Origin: Caldicellulosiruptor diazotrophicus
GTDB lineage: Bacteria; Bacillota; Thermoanaerobacteria; Caldicellulosiruptorales; Caldicellulosiruptoraceae
Length of the DNA stretch: 64,000 bases
NCBI RefSeq assembly: GCF_017347585.1
Contig: NZ_AP024480.1
Coordinates: 610,001-674,000 of the forward strand
Reading direction: 5' to 3'
Positions 26,784 to 35,215 of this stretch are shown piece after piece. Position 1 is the first letter of the stretch. Each line of letters starts with the position of its first letter. Both the position numbers and the translations under genes were made by a program. The notes under the pieces were generated by a model. The model did not search any database and had not been told where the DNA came from. It saw only the letters and a program-made list of their open reading frames with translations.

Positions 26784-27731
26784 GTGGAAGTTACATTCAA
26801 TAAGAAAGAAACTTTTCGAACTTACTTTAAAAATTTCTGGAAATCAATGAAGAAAACTAAATATCTTCATCTTTTGGCTTTACCAGGGGTACTTTATTAT
26901 ATAATATTTCATTATATTCCTATGTATGGAGTAATAATTGCATTCAAAGATTACAATTTTAGAAAAGGTATTTTAGGTAGTGAATGGGTAGGGTTTAAAC
27001 ATTTTATAAGATTTTTCGAAAATCCGTTCTTTTGGAGGTTAATTAGAAATACAATTCTCATTAACGTTTATCAAATAATATTTGTATTTCCTCTGCCAAT
27101 TATATTTGCTCTTTTTCTAAACGAACTTCGCGACGGTTTTTATAAGAGATTTGTCCAAACAGTTAGCTATTTACCTCACTTTATTTCTCTTCCTGCAATA
27201 ATTGGTATGATGGTAATGTTTTTATCACCAACAGATGGTGTTATAAATATGATACTTCAGAAGATGGGACTACCAACAATATATTTTATGGCTGACCCAA
27301 AATGGTTTAGACCACTTTATATCATAAGCGATATATGGCAACATTTGGGCTGGGGGGCGATAATTTATATAGCAGCGCTTAGTAATGTAAATCCAGAACT
27401 TTATGAGGGTGCTGTAATAGATGGAGCAACAAGAGTGCAAATGATGAGATATATTTCAATACCATCAATAATGCCTACAATTGTTATAATGCTTCTTTTA
27501 AGAATTGGTCACATTATGTCGTTGGGTGCAGAGAAGGTTTTACTTATGCAAAGTCCTCTTAATTACGAAACCTCAGACGTTATAAGTACATATGTTTACA
27601 GAAGGGGACTTGTATATGGTGAGTATAGTTATACGACTGCAATAGGACTTTTTAACTCATTGATAAATCTCACAATTCTCATTATTGCAAATAAGATTAC
27701 AAAAAAAGTTACAGAAACAGGACTCTTTTAG
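26784..27731 (+). CDS. Carbohydrate ABC transporter permease, LplB type
   Basis: A 315-residue permease with about six membrane helices and the EAA loop EGAVIDGATRVQMMRYISIP. HYIPMYGVIIAFKDYNF near the N-terminus and YLPHFISLPAIIG are LplB hallmarks. The start is GTG 26784 with AGAGGTGA upstream. It parallels the permease at 305-1219 but is clearly diverged from it, so the two importers are not a recent duplication. It pairs with the next gene to form the channel. Confidence 0.9.
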   Translation: MEVTFNKKETFRTYFKNFWKSMKKTKYLHLLALPGVLYYIIFHYIPMYGVIIAFKDYNFRKGILGSEWVGFKHFIRFFENPFFWRLIRNTILINVYQIIFVFPLPIIFALFLNELRDGFYKRFVQTVSYLPHFISLPAIIGMMVMFLSPTDGVINMILQKMGLPTIYFMADPKWFRPLYIISDIWQHLGWGAIIYIAALSNVNPELYEGAVIDGATRVQMMRYISIPSIMPTIVIMLLLRIGHIMSLGAEKVLLMQSPLNYETSDVISTYVYRRGLVYGEYSYTTAIGLFNSLINLTILIIANKITKKVTETGLF

Positions 27732-27746
27732 TGGAGGCGAAATTTT

Positions 27747-28640
27747 ATGGTGAAAGATAATTCGCTATCAACCAAAATTCTGACGTTAATTGTTCATACT
27801 ACTATGATATTTGTTTTAATCGTAACTTTATATCCTGTATTAAATGTATTTGCTTCATCTTTAAGCAGTGCAGATGCAAACAACAGGGGAATAGTTACCA
27901 TTTTTCCAATTGGTTTTACGTTAGATTCATACAAGATGATATTTACAGCAGGAGCAGTACCGCGAGCATTTAAAAACTCAGTTGTTTACACTGTTATAGG
28001 AACATTTATAAATCTTATTTTGACAACTTCATTCGCATATCCGCTATCAAGAAAAAATTTGCCACTAAAGTCCTTTTATACTTGGCTTGTTATCATAACT
28101 ATGTATTTTTCAGGTGGCTTAATTCCCCTTTTTATATTAGTAAAAAATTTAGGACTATATGATACAATGTGGGCATTGATATTACCTGGAGCAATTCATA
28201 CAACAAACCTTATCATAATGCGAACATTTTTCCAAAATATTCCTCACGAATTAGAAGAATCTGCTTATCTTGATGGAGCAAATGAATTTGTTATATTTAC
28301 AAGGATAGTTTTACCACTTTCAAAAGCAGCACTTGCAACTGTAGGGCTTTATTATGCTGTTGGGCATTGGAATTCATGGTTTAATGCCATGATATTTTTG
28401 AGTGACCAGAGAAAATTTCCTCTGCAGCTTGTTTTGAGAGATATTATAATGCTTGCTCAGATACTTCAGCAAGCGGCTGAAGCAGGTGATTTGAGTGCAA
28501 GGCAAGAGTTGGGATTAATAAATGCAAAGGGGGTGAAATATGCAACACTCTTTGTTTCGATGGTTCCAATGTTAGCTGTTTATCCATTTGTCCAAAAGTA
28601 TTTTGTCAAAGGAGTTATGATAGGGTCATTAAAAGATTAA
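27747..28640 (+). CDS. Carbohydrate ABC transporter permease, YtcP type
   Basis: A 297-residue permease with EAA loop EESAYLDGANEFVIFTRIVL, the conserved GHWNSWFNA segment and the C-terminal KYFVKGVMIGSLKD. Together with the gene 15 bases upstream it should form the importer channel. GGAGGCGA precedes ATG 27747. No ATPase gene lies in the operon, as is common for CUT1 systems served by a shared ATPase. Confidence 0.9.
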   Translation: MVKDNSLSTKILTLIVHTTMIFVLIVTLYPVLNVFASSLSSADANNRGIVTIFPIGFTLDSYKMIFTAGAVPRAFKNSVVYTVIGTFINLILTTSFAYPLSRKNLPLKSFYTWLVIITMYFSGGLIPLFILVKNLGLYDTMWALILPGAIHTTNLIIMRTFFQNIPHELEESAYLDGANEFVIFTRIVLPLSKAALATVGLYYAVGHWNSWFNAMIFLSDQRKFPLQLVLRDIIMLAQILQQAAEAGDLSARQELGLINAKGVKYATLFVSMVPMLAVYPFVQKYFVKGVMIGSLKD

Positions 28641-28666
28641 AAACCTGCAAAAAGGGGGATAGAAAG

Positions 28667-30247
28667 ATGAAAGGTAAAAAAATATTTGTGATTTTTCTGA
28701 CAGTTGCTTTTTTGATATCTATTTCGACTTTAGGATTTTCATTTGGAAAAGCAGCTACATCTAAAAAGCTAATTACAATTACTACTCATACGACTTCGAG
28801 TCAACCACCAGCAGTTACAGATTTATATAAAAAGAAATTGAGAGAAAAATTTGGCATTGATTTAAAAACAATATATATTCCTCAAAGTGACTATGTTACA
28901 AAAATGTCTTTGCTTTTTGCAAGTAATATGGCACCGGACTGGATACGTGCTTTAAGGCCTGAGTATAATTTGAATGAGTGGATTGCAGCAGGATATTTAA
29001 TTGGTTTTACTCAGGACGAAATAAAAAAGAAATGGCCGAACTACTTAAAGATATGGACAAAGGAAGAGTGGGATTACCTCTATAAAATAGTACGTTATAG
29101 TGATGGTAAAGTATATTCTTTCCATGGAAGACGTATAGCTCCAGTGGATATGGCTTTTTTATACAGAAAAGAGATATTTGATAGATATAATTTAAAGTTT
29201 CCAACCACAGTTGATGAGTTTTATAAAACATGTATATTCTTAAGACAAAAAACAGGTAAAGTTGTTTATCTACACGCAAATGCAGTTTCTGGTAATTTGA
29301 GTCTTTGGGCTTTTACAGGGATATTCTTAATGTATGGTTTGCCTGAACTTGCACCAAGACAGATTTCTTATGTAGACCCACTTACCAAGAAATTTGTTCC
29401 GTTTGCGTTCAATCAAAATAATTACCGGCAAGCACTGATTTTGATAAACAAACTTTACAAAGCTGGTTGCATATGGAAGGAATATGCAACAGCAACTCGT
29501 GACCAGTTGGATAAGTTCAGAACACAAGGGCAAGGAATAATTATGTGGGCATATCCAGCGAATATAGGAACTTACAATAATTTGTATAGAAATACAGATA
29601 AAGACACAAACTGGGTATGGTCTAAGGATGTACCAACAGCATATCCTGGTAAGGCATACTTTTTCAAGAGAAATCCTTTACATTTTGCAGATGGTCATGG
29701 GTTTAATTCAAGCATCAGCAAAGAAAAGTTAGATAGGCTTCTTGAATATTTGAACTGGGCACTGAGTGAAGAAGGGCAGATATTCCATACTTACGGGGAA
29801 TATGGTGTTACTTATAAAAAAGAAGGAAACAAATACGTATATATGAGCCATATTCAAACTCCAACCAATCCCGCGGGTAAGTATAGCTTACAAGACTATG
29901 GATTTCCATTTGCGGCACCGAACGGTTTTATGGTGGCATATCCTCAGGCTGTAGAAACATATGCACCTATTTATGCAGAACTTGCAAAAACTTTTTTGAA
30001 TAGACCAAAGTATTACTATATTAGGGAAGAACCCATGATGTATACAAAAGAAGAAATGGCAGAAAGAGCAGAGTTAGAATCGAATATCATGGCGGTTGTA
30101 GATGAATATTGCATGAAGTTTGTAACAGGTCAGTTAGACCCAAGTAATAACAAAGATTGGCAACAATATCTGAATGTTCTCAATAAAGTTGGTCTACAAC
30201 GCTTGATAACAATTAGGATAAATGCGTACAATAGAGCTAAGAAGTAA
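28667..30247 (+). CDS. Extracellular solute-binding protein 2 of the second sugar importer
   Basis: A 526-residue second binding protein of the LplA-like class in the same operon. The signal-like segment IFVIFLTVAFLISISTLGF ends in SFGKAATSKK without a cysteine. It differs strongly from binding protein 1, so the two probably bind different ligands or different lengths of one oligosaccharide while sharing one channel. AAAGGGGGA precedes ATG. A terminator 19 bases after the stop closes the operon. Confidence 0.88.
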   Translation: MKGKKIFVIFLTVAFLISISTLGFSFGKAATSKKLITITTHTTSSQPPAVTDLYKKKLREKFGIDLKTIYIPQSDYVTKMSLLFASNMAPDWIRALRPEYNLNEWIAAGYLIGFTQDEIKKKWPNYLKIWTKEEWDYLYKIVRYSDGKVYSFHGRRIAPVDMAFLYRKEIFDRYNLKFPTTVDEFYKTCIFLRQKTGKVVYLHANAVSGNLSLWAFTGIFLMYGLPELAPRQISYVDPLTKKFVPFAFNQNNYRQALILINKLYKAGCIWKEYATATRDQLDKFRTQGQGIIMWAYPANIGTYNNLYRNTDKDTNWVWSKDVPTAYPGKAYFFKRNPLHFADGHGFNSSISKEKLDRLLEYLNWALSEEGQIFHTYGEYGVTYKKEGNKYVYMSHIQTPTNPAGKYSLQDYGFPFAAPNGFMVAYPQAVETYAPIYAELAKTFLNRPKYYYIREEPMMYTKEEMAERAELESNIMAVVDEYCMKFVTGQLDPSNNKDWQQYLNVLNKVGLQRLITIRINAYNRAKK

Positions 30248-30265
30248 GAAATACAAAAAACAATA

Positions 30266-30302
30266 AAGGGGCTGTTTGAAATACAGCCCCTTCTTTTTTC
30301 TT
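30266..30302 (+). terminator. Intrinsic terminator of the second importer operon
   Basis: AAGGGGCTGT (30266-30275) pairs perfectly with ACAGCCCCTT (30283-30292), followed by CTTTTTTCTT. Confidence 0.93.
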
Positions 30303-30322
30303 ATTTTCAACGGTATAAAAAA

Positions 30323-30398
30323 TGGCAGGGGCGGAGGGACTCGAACCCCCAGCCAACGGTTTTGGAGACCGCTACTCTACCAATTGAGCTACGCCCCT
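30323..30398 (-). tRNA. tRNA-Trp (anticodon CCA)
   Basis: A 76-nt cloverleaf on the minus strand. Acceptor AGGGGCG pairs with CGCCCCT, then G and an encoded CCA. D-arm GCTCAATTGGTAGAGT, T-arm GGTTCGAGTCC. The anticodon CCA is at 30363-30365. Confidence 0.97.
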
Positions 30399-30409
30399 AC
30401 ACTTATTTT

Positions 30410-30439
30410 ATTATAAGGGAAGAGATGTAGAATTGTCAA
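30410..30439 (-). promoter_or_regulatory. Promoter of tRNA-Trp
   Basis: On the minus strand, consensus TTGACA (30434-30439), an 18-base spacer and consensus TATAAT (30410-30415), 11 bases before the tRNA. Confidence 0.85.
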
Positions 30440-30522
30440 TATCTTTTTAGGATGCACTTTTGAAAAGTCAAGGAAAAAACCAGATATAATAGGAATAAAT
30501 GATATTTAAAGATAATAATAGT

Positions 30523-30551
30523 TTGGTTTTGAGTGAGATTTGTGATATAAT
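30523..30551 (+). promoter_or_regulatory. Promoter of the GH4 gene, extended -10
   Basis: TTGGTT (30523-30528), a 17-base spacer and TATAAT (30546-30551) preceded by TGA (extended -10). The word TGTGATATAATTTA is shared with the promoter at 19136-19165. Confidence 0.6.
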
Positions 30552-30586
30552 TTATTTGAAATTCACAATTATTATAGGAGGGAGTA

Positions 30587-31981
30587 ATGTTGAATACCAC
30601 ATCAGAACAACAGAAACAAATCAATATAGCATACATTGGTGGGGGTTCACGCGGCTGGGCATGGAGGTTGATGACTGATTTAGCTTTAGAGAAGGATTTG
30701 AGTGGTACTGTAAGACTTTACGACATTGATTTTGAAGCTGCTAAGACAAATGAAGTAATAGGCAATAAGCTTTCAAGCAAGCCTGAGGTAGTAGGGAAGT
30801 GGAAATATGTTGCTGTAGAGAGCTTAGATGAAGCTTTATATGGTGCAGATTTTGTTATCATTTCGATTTTGCCTGGGACTTTTGAAGAGATGTATTCGGA
30901 TGTCCATGTTCCTGAGAAATATGGTATATACCAGTCTGTAGGTGACACAACAGGACCAGGAGGTCTTATCAGAGGACTTAGGACTGTTCCTATGTATGTT
31001 GAATTTGCAGAAGCTATAAAGAGAAATTGTCCAGATGCTTGGGTTATCAATTACACAAATCCAATGGCTATATGCTTAAAAGCCCTATATGAGGTATTTC
31101 CTAAAATAAAAGCTTTTGGCTGCTGTCATGAAGTTTTTGGTACACAAAAGCTTTTGACAGAGGTTGTAAGAGAATTTTTAGGAGAAGAAAGAGAAATCTC
31201 AAGAAGAGAAATTAAGGTAAATGTTCTTGGTATAAATCATTTTACTTGGTTTGACAAAGCATCATACAAAACTTATGATTTATTCCCTCTTTACAAAGAA
31301 TTCGTGAACAAATACTATGAAGAAGGTTTTGAAAAAACAAAAGGATTGTGGGAAAAAGATTATTTTGCTTCTGCAAATAGAGTAAAGTTTGATTTGTTTA
31401 AACGCTTTGGACTTATTGCTGCAGCAGGTGATAGACACTTGGCTGAATTTGTTCCTTACATTTATCTTACAGACAAAGCGACAGTTTATAAATGGAAATT
31501 CAACTTAACACCTGTCGAATGGAGAATTAAACACAGAGAAGAGTTGATTAAACTTAGTAAAGAATATGCATCTGACCAAAAAGAAGTTCCATTGAATCCT
31601 TCTGGAGAAGAAGGAGTTATGCAGATGAAAGCTATTTTAGGTTTGGATACGTTGGTGACAAACGTGAATTTGCCCAATATGGGTCAAATACCAAACCTTC
31701 CGATGGGTGCTATAGTTGAGACAAATGCAGTATTCACACATGATGACGTCAGACCAGTTTGTGCAGGAAAGCTGCCTTCAGATTTGGCAAGCATAATGAC
31801 AAGGCATATCAGCAATCAAGAGCTTATAGTTAAAGCTGCTTTAGAAAAGGATTTGAACCTTGCAAAAAGAGCATTCTTGAATGACCCTGCAGTTGAAAGA
31901 CTACCGCAGAACAAAGCTGAGCAGCTTTTTGAGGAGATGATAAGTAACACTAAAAAGTATTTGGCATATTTAGGCTTGTAA
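30587..31981 (+). CDS. lplD: GH4 family alpha-galacturonidase (LplD-like)
   Basis: A 464-residue GH4 glycosidase. The N-terminal Rossmann motif YIGGGSRGWAW binds NAD. QSVGDTTGPGGLIRGLRT and NYTNPMAICLKALYE are family motifs. GCCHEVFGTQ carries the metal-site cysteine and histidine, and VLGINHFTW follows. The closest remembered relative is Bacillus LplD, an alpha-galacturonidase encoded with lplABC, and overall similarity is strong. GH4 enzymes use NAD, Mn and a redox-elimination mechanism. Placement 340 bases after an LplB-type importer suggests intracellular degradation of imported oligogalacturonide. Alpha-glucosidase activity remains possible because CHEV also occurs in that GH4 group. Confidence 0.85.
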   Translation: MLNTTSEQQKQINIAYIGGGSRGWAWRLMTDLALEKDLSGTVRLYDIDFEAAKTNEVIGNKLSSKPEVVGKWKYVAVESLDEALYGADFVIISILPGTFEEMYSDVHVPEKYGIYQSVGDTTGPGGLIRGLRTVPMYVEFAEAIKRNCPDAWVINYTNPMAICLKALYEVFPKIKAFGCCHEVFGTQKLLTEVVREFLGEEREISRREIKVNVLGINHFTWFDKASYKTYDLFPLYKEFVNKYYEEGFEKTKGLWEKDYFASANRVKFDLFKRFGLIAAAGDRHLAEFVPYIYLTDKATVYKWKFNLTPVEWRIKHREELIKLSKEYASDQKEVPLNPSGEEGVMQMKAILGLDTLVTNVNLPNMGQIPNLPMGAIVETNAVFTHDDVRPVCAGKLPSDLASIMTRHISNQELIVKAALEKDLNLAKRAFLNDPAVERLPQNKAEQLFEEMISNTKKYLAYLGL

Positions 31982-32010
31982 GGATTACAACAATTTCAAA
32001 AATAACCATC

Positions 32011-32052
32011 GGGGGCTTGTTAGGTGTCTCATAACCGGCCCCTTTGTTGTTG
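32011..32052 (+). terminator. Intrinsic terminator after the GH4 gene
   Basis: GGGGC (32012-32016) and GTTA (32019-32022) pair with TAAC (32032-32035) and GCCCC (32038-32042), followed by TTTGTTGTTGT. Confidence 0.75.
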
Positions 32053-32435
32053 TACTATATTTGAATTTGAAATTTTAATTTAATGATATTAATGTTTCGT
32101 TATTAGCTTTACTTTGTCATAACTCTTCAAATCTGAGAAATCGACAAAAAAGTTTCACTTATATTTATTTAGTAGTATAATGTACAAAAAGGAACCATTA
32201 TCATTGGAATCCCTTGTCAACTTGTTAGCTTTGCAAAGCTCGTTAGGGATTCAAAAATTTAGGAAATATATTGAATTAATTACACAAAGACTTGAAGTTG
32301 CAGATGGTTTGGTAGATTCTTTAGAGACTCTTGTATTTGATTTGTTAAAAAAATTTAGTAAGTTTATTAGATTTATTTTACCAGTACAGTTTATTACAGA
32401 AACTTGAAAAGAATACAACAAAGAAGGTGATTTAG
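32053..32435 (+). other. Intergenic stretch before the first Uma2 gene with doubtful 75-codon ORF
   Basis: AT-rich. TATAAT at 32176-32181 may be the -10 of the Uma2 gene, leaving a leader of about 250 bases. An open frame of 75 codons starts at ATG 32180, inside that -10, without a ribosome site. Its product (IQKFRKYIELITQRLEVADG in the middle) matches nothing I recognise, so it may be a degraded gene remnant. AATGTTTCGTT near 32089 resembles the operator boxes found at 38726-38856. Confidence 0.4.
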
Positions 32436-33017
32436 ATGGAAGAAAGAATACCTAAGGTTTACACTTATGCAGACTATCTTGGGTTTCCAGAGGACGCAAG
32501 GGTAGAACTTATTGATGGTGTCATTTATGATATGAGCCCTGCACCTTCAAGGGTACACCAGAAGATTATCTTTGAATTGACTTTGATTTTTGGAAATTAT
32601 ATTAAACAAAATAAAAAACCTTGTGAACTTTACACAGCCCCGTTTGATGTTGTCCTTGTAGAGGAAGGACAGGATGAAAGCAAAGCAATAAACGTTGTCC
32701 AGCCCGACATATCAATCATATGCAATAAGAAAAAACTCACTGAAAGAGGCTGCGTTGGAGCTCCTGAGATGATAATTGAGGTTGTGTCAGAATATAATCC
32801 ATCTCACGACTATGTAAGAAAGCTAAACCTGTATAATCAGTTTAAAGTCAAAGAGTATTGGATTGTCAATCCCAACAACCAAATAATTTTGATATATAGA
32901 CTCAAAGACAATGAAGATTACTTGCCGCCAGAAGTTTACACATTCAATGATAAAGTCAAAGTTGGTATATTTGAAGACCTTATAATAGACTTTGCACAAA
33001 TCAAAGAGGTGTTATAA
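32436..33017 (+). CDS. Uma2 family (DUF820) putative endonuclease, copy 1
   Basis: A 193-residue PD-(D/E)XK-fold protein. ELIDGVIYDMSPAPSRVHQ, QPDISIIC (acidic site) and EMIIEVVSE followed by KLNLYNQFKVKEYWIVNP are Uma2 hallmarks. These nuclease-like proteins are multicopy in many cyanobacteria and thermophilic Firmicutes, and their role is unproven. AAGGTG precedes ATG 32436. It is paralogous to the gene at 39659-40240, nearly identical in the C-terminal third and more diverged at the N-terminus. Each copy is followed by the same 47-base spacer and tRNA-Arg sequence. Confidence 0.85.
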   Translation: MEERIPKVYTYADYLGFPEDARVELIDGVIYDMSPAPSRVHQKIIFELTLIFGNYIKQNKKPCELYTAPFDVVLVEEGQDESKAINVVQPDISIICNKKKLTERGCVGAPEMIIEVVSEYNPSHDYVRKLNLYNQFKVKEYWIVNPNNQIILIYRLKDNEDYLPPEVYTFNDKVKVGIFEDLIIDFAQIKEVL

Positions 33018-33064
33018 AATGCCTACCAAACATTATTCCAAACCTCAAACCCCTTGAAAACAAA

Positions 33065-33109
33065 TGGCGCGCCCAGGAGGACTCGAACCCCCAACCCTCA
33101 GATCCGTAG
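33065..33109 (-). pseudogene. Truncated tRNA-Arg (3' half), probable attachment-site repeat
   Basis: The 45 bases are identical to 40288-40332, the 3' half of tRNA-Arg(ACG): encoded CCA, 3' acceptor strand, T-arm, variable loop and anticodon arm to the anticodon. Identity stops within the anticodon loop (after GATCCGTAG on the plus strand), and the 5' half is absent. This is the classic footprint of an element integrated into a tRNA anticodon loop. Confidence 0.85.
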
Positions 33110-33241
33110 ATTGACGGGATATCTTTTTACAAACTTTAACAAATCGTATAACGCTTGATACATCTTAATTACAAGGATTTGAGAATTTATTTCAAGTCGT
33201 TAAAAATCACGTTTTTTTATTTCGGTAGCTGTAGTGAAATT

Positions 33242-33686
33242 TTAGTTGCGGTTGTAGTCATTTATTCCTAATTTTTCTTTTAGTGCTTCTTGAAGCACTT
33301 GAGAAAAATTTATGTTATTCTTTTCTGCTAATATGTTTAACCACTGAGGGATTGTTAAAGTCTTTTTTACTGCTTTATTGTCCATCTTATGCCGAACAAG
33401 AGGCATCCATACTTCAATCAACATTGGAATTTGATTTTGTCCAAAGTTTTAAGTTGTTCACAGGTGTTGGCTCGGGTATTGATTCATTATCTTTTTCCAT
33501 ACTCCAAAGATATAGTCCTAATACTTCTTTTGCGTTTTTTACTGCTTCATCTAAGGTATCAGCACATGAAATACAACCGGGCAGGTCGGGAAATTCAATT
33601 GTTATTCCGTCATCATCAAAAGTAAAAATGGCAGGAAAGATATAAGTATCTCTATTCATTTCTTTTTCACTCCCCAATATCTTCAA
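33242..33686 (-). pseudogene. hicB: hicB antitoxin, frameshifted into two reading frames
   Basis: Two overlapping frames together match an intact HicB. 33414-33686 encodes the RNase-H-like antitoxin domain (IEFPDLPGCISCADTLDEA, ending PEPTP and a spurious tail). 33242-33424 encodes the ribbon-helix-helix DNA-binding end (KTLTIPQWLNILAEKNNINF, SQVLQEALKEKLG). The intact paralogue at 35473-35889 joins the same parts in one frame. A single frameshift near 33420-33460 explains the break. The downstream frame has ATGs but no ribosome site. It overlaps hicA by 20 bases. Confidence 0.8.
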
Positions 33687-33876
33687 TTTTAATTCCAGCT
33701 TGTTTTAAAATCCTTTTAACTGTTCTTATTGGCAAATTCTTTTTGGGATGAGGTACTGTGACTTTTCCTTTTTTGCTTGGATGTTTAAATTGATAGTGGT
33801 CTCCTTTAACCGCCTCTAAGTACCATCCATCAGCTATTAGTATTTTTATAATCTCTCGTGAAGAATAAGCTTTCAT
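33667..33876 (-). CDS. hicA: HicA toxin (mRNA interferase), copy 1
   Basis: A 69-residue HicA with a double-stranded-RNA-binding-like fold. SSREIIKILIADGWY starts it, the catalytic histidine lies in KGDHYQFKHP, and VTVPHPKKNLPIRTVKRILK closes the core. HicA toxins cleave mRNA and are inactivated by HicB. All expected residues are intact while the partner hicB downstream is frameshifted, so neutralisation may depend on the separated HicB domain or on the second HicB. A TTGACA-like box lies upstream on the minus strand (33909-33914). Confidence 0.88.
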   Translation of the reverse strand: MKAYSSREIIKILIADGWYLEAVKGDHYQFKHPSKKGKVTVPHPKKNLPIRTVKRILKQAGIKIEDIGE

Positions 33877-34078
33877 TCAACTTATCTTTTCATCATTATT
33901 TTAATACGTGTCAATAATTTGTTAATTTAATCCTCAAGTTTTACCAAATTTAAAACCTTAACAAACCTTAAGTTTTACTAAGTAGCTTTTTCTCAAGATT
34001 CTGGAGTTCAAACTCAAGCCTGCAAAGAACAGACAGGCTCCAAAAAACATTGAAAACTTGCGGTCACATATGCAAACC

Positions 34079-34090
34079 CCAGCGCGCTGG
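34079..34090. repeat. 12-bp perfect palindrome
   Basis: CCAGCGCGCTGG is a perfect, unusually GC-rich palindrome in AT-rich surroundings, 30 bases after a ttgcggtcac word. Confidence 0.7.
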
Positions 34091-34231
34091 TCCTGATTGA
34101 AAAGCTGCAGAGATTTACAATGCCCTACCATTTTAAAATGACTTTCCAAGTTAGGAAGTCACCATTTTAGGACTCAAAATTTAAAGTTTTATGTTGCTCT
34201 TTTTTAGGGACTCCGAAATCTTCGAATAGTT

Positions 34232-34262
34232 TATAGGGTGTCGTGAATTTCGACGCCCTATA
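34232..34262. repeat. 12-bp stem hairpin
   Basis: TATAGGGTGTCG (34232-34243) pairs with CGACGCCCTATA (34251-34262), all 12 positions with one G-T wobble, around the loop TGAATTT. As DNA it is an inverted repeat with one mismatch. The compensated wobble suggests a structured RNA or a single-strand DNA signal. Confidence 0.75.
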
Positions 34263-34527
34263 TTTAGGATGTTCCAAGTTAGAATACCCTTTGTAGAGTG
34301 TTCTCCAAAGGTTAGCATTTGCTAGCATGTCAAAGCATACAAATTTCGTCGGCTTGGCAGAAAACAGACAACGAATTTCATCGGCTGTTAAACTTGAATA
34401 ACTGCCATTTTGAGATGTGCCAAGGTTGATAAGCTTTAAAGAGAGGTCAAAGCTGTAGCTTAGTTTGACATTTCTTAACACAAGACAGCATTTACAAAAT
34501 AATTTGACACTTCTTGACAATTTAAAA

Positions 34528-34551
34528 CTGTTAACCTGTTAACCTGTTAAT
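34528..34551. repeat. Three tandem 8-base repeats (iteron-like)
   Basis: CTGTTAAC, CTGTTAAC and CTGTTAAT are adjacent at 34528-34535, 34536-34543 and 34544-34551. Each contains the palindrome GTTAAC or its variant. Related words recur at about 34610-34635 (GTTAATTTGTCAACCTGTCA). Confidence 0.65.
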
Positions 34552-34582
34552 CTTTTCTTGCTGGTTGTTAAGCTTGTTACAC

Positions 34583-34601
34583 TTTGACCGCTGCGGTCAA
34601 A
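34583..34601. repeat. 19-bp palindrome with single-base centre
   Basis: TTTGACCGC T GCGGTCAAA is perfectly symmetric around T34592. Shape and length suit a dimeric protein operator or a nicking/binding site. Confidence 0.75.
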
Positions 34602-34943
34602 ATCAGCTCTGTTAATTTGTCAACCTGTCATGCTAAACTTTGCATTTGACACGTTTGACAACCTTCTCAAAGCATTTTAAAAGCTTCTACAACACGCAAA
34701 AGAGACGAGAGGGATAAAAGTACGACCTGGCACTCAGATATGGCTTATAAGCCACAGTAAAAATGGAAATGCAGTCAATGTTTGTGATGCAGTAATTTGC
34801 TGCACCCTTGCAAGGCACCACAAAATAGGGTACACCTCACCAAATGTCACATCCTTAAAGTCCTAAATACCTTCCACGTTAGAGTTTACAACGCTTTGCT
34901 GGTCTTTAGAGGGTGGTTAAAATGTGTCAAAATGGGACATTTC

Positions 34944-34970
34944 CTTTTGTAATCTTACAAAAGTTTTTGC
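34944..34970. repeat. 20-bp palindrome followed by T-run
   Basis: CTTTTGTAA TC TTACAAAAG (34944-34963) is perfectly symmetric and is followed by TTTTTGC. It could act as a weak intrinsic terminator, but no gene ends just upstream on the plus strand. Confidence 0.6.
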
Positions 34971-35215
34971 TTATCATATTTAAATATTTTAGTCATTTTG
35001 CATTTGCTGATTTATTTGTTTTTAAGCAATTTTAAAATTATTTTAGACTTTTTAAGCCAAAATACAAAACTTTGTTTGTTTTTAGCCCTTTTTGTTTAAC
35101 CCCCCTCGTGTGCGTGGGGAGTGCAGGTTTTTGAAGCTGGGCCCTCTGGTCTCAAAGGATTTTGTTTTTCGGTCAAAGTGGGGGGATATACAAAAATTGT
35201 TCGTGGAAAATATTA

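Larger units (their letters stand above)
33877..35215. other. 1.3-kb non-coding, palindrome-rich stretch between the hicAB modules
   Basis: No convincing gene. The longest open frame, 34167-34520 minus, has no ribosome site or recognisable domain. The stretch holds several perfect or near-perfect inverted repeats, a triple 8-base tandem repeat, and repeated words such as TCCAAGTTAG (34145, 34273) with a variant at 34873 and TTTGACA (near 34464, 34503, 34645). Such density resembles an origin, transfer origin or repeat-array remnant of a mobile element. No function can be assigned. Confidence 0.6.

Noticed and set aside
32180-32407. 75-codon ORF before the first Uma2 gene
   Set aside because: Its ATG overlaps a likely TATAAT and there is no ribosome site. 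It is kept only as a doubtful remnant in the intergenic note.
33065-33109. A second functional tRNA-Arg
   Set aside because: Only the 3' half is present; D-arm and 5' acceptor strand are missing, so it is a fragment.
33414-33424. Programmed ribosomal frameshift joining the two hicB frames
   Set aside because: No clear slippery heptamer or downstream structure is visible at the overlap, and the intact paralogue uses one frame, so an ordinary frameshift mutation is simpler.
34167-34520. 117-codon minus-strand ORF in the palindromic stretch
   Set aside because: No ribosome site, no recognisable domain, and it runs through hairpins and repeats; treated as non-coding.
34528-34551. CRISPR array
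   Set aside because: The tandem units are 8 bases with no spacers, and no cas gene is visible. No array was seen anywhere in the window.
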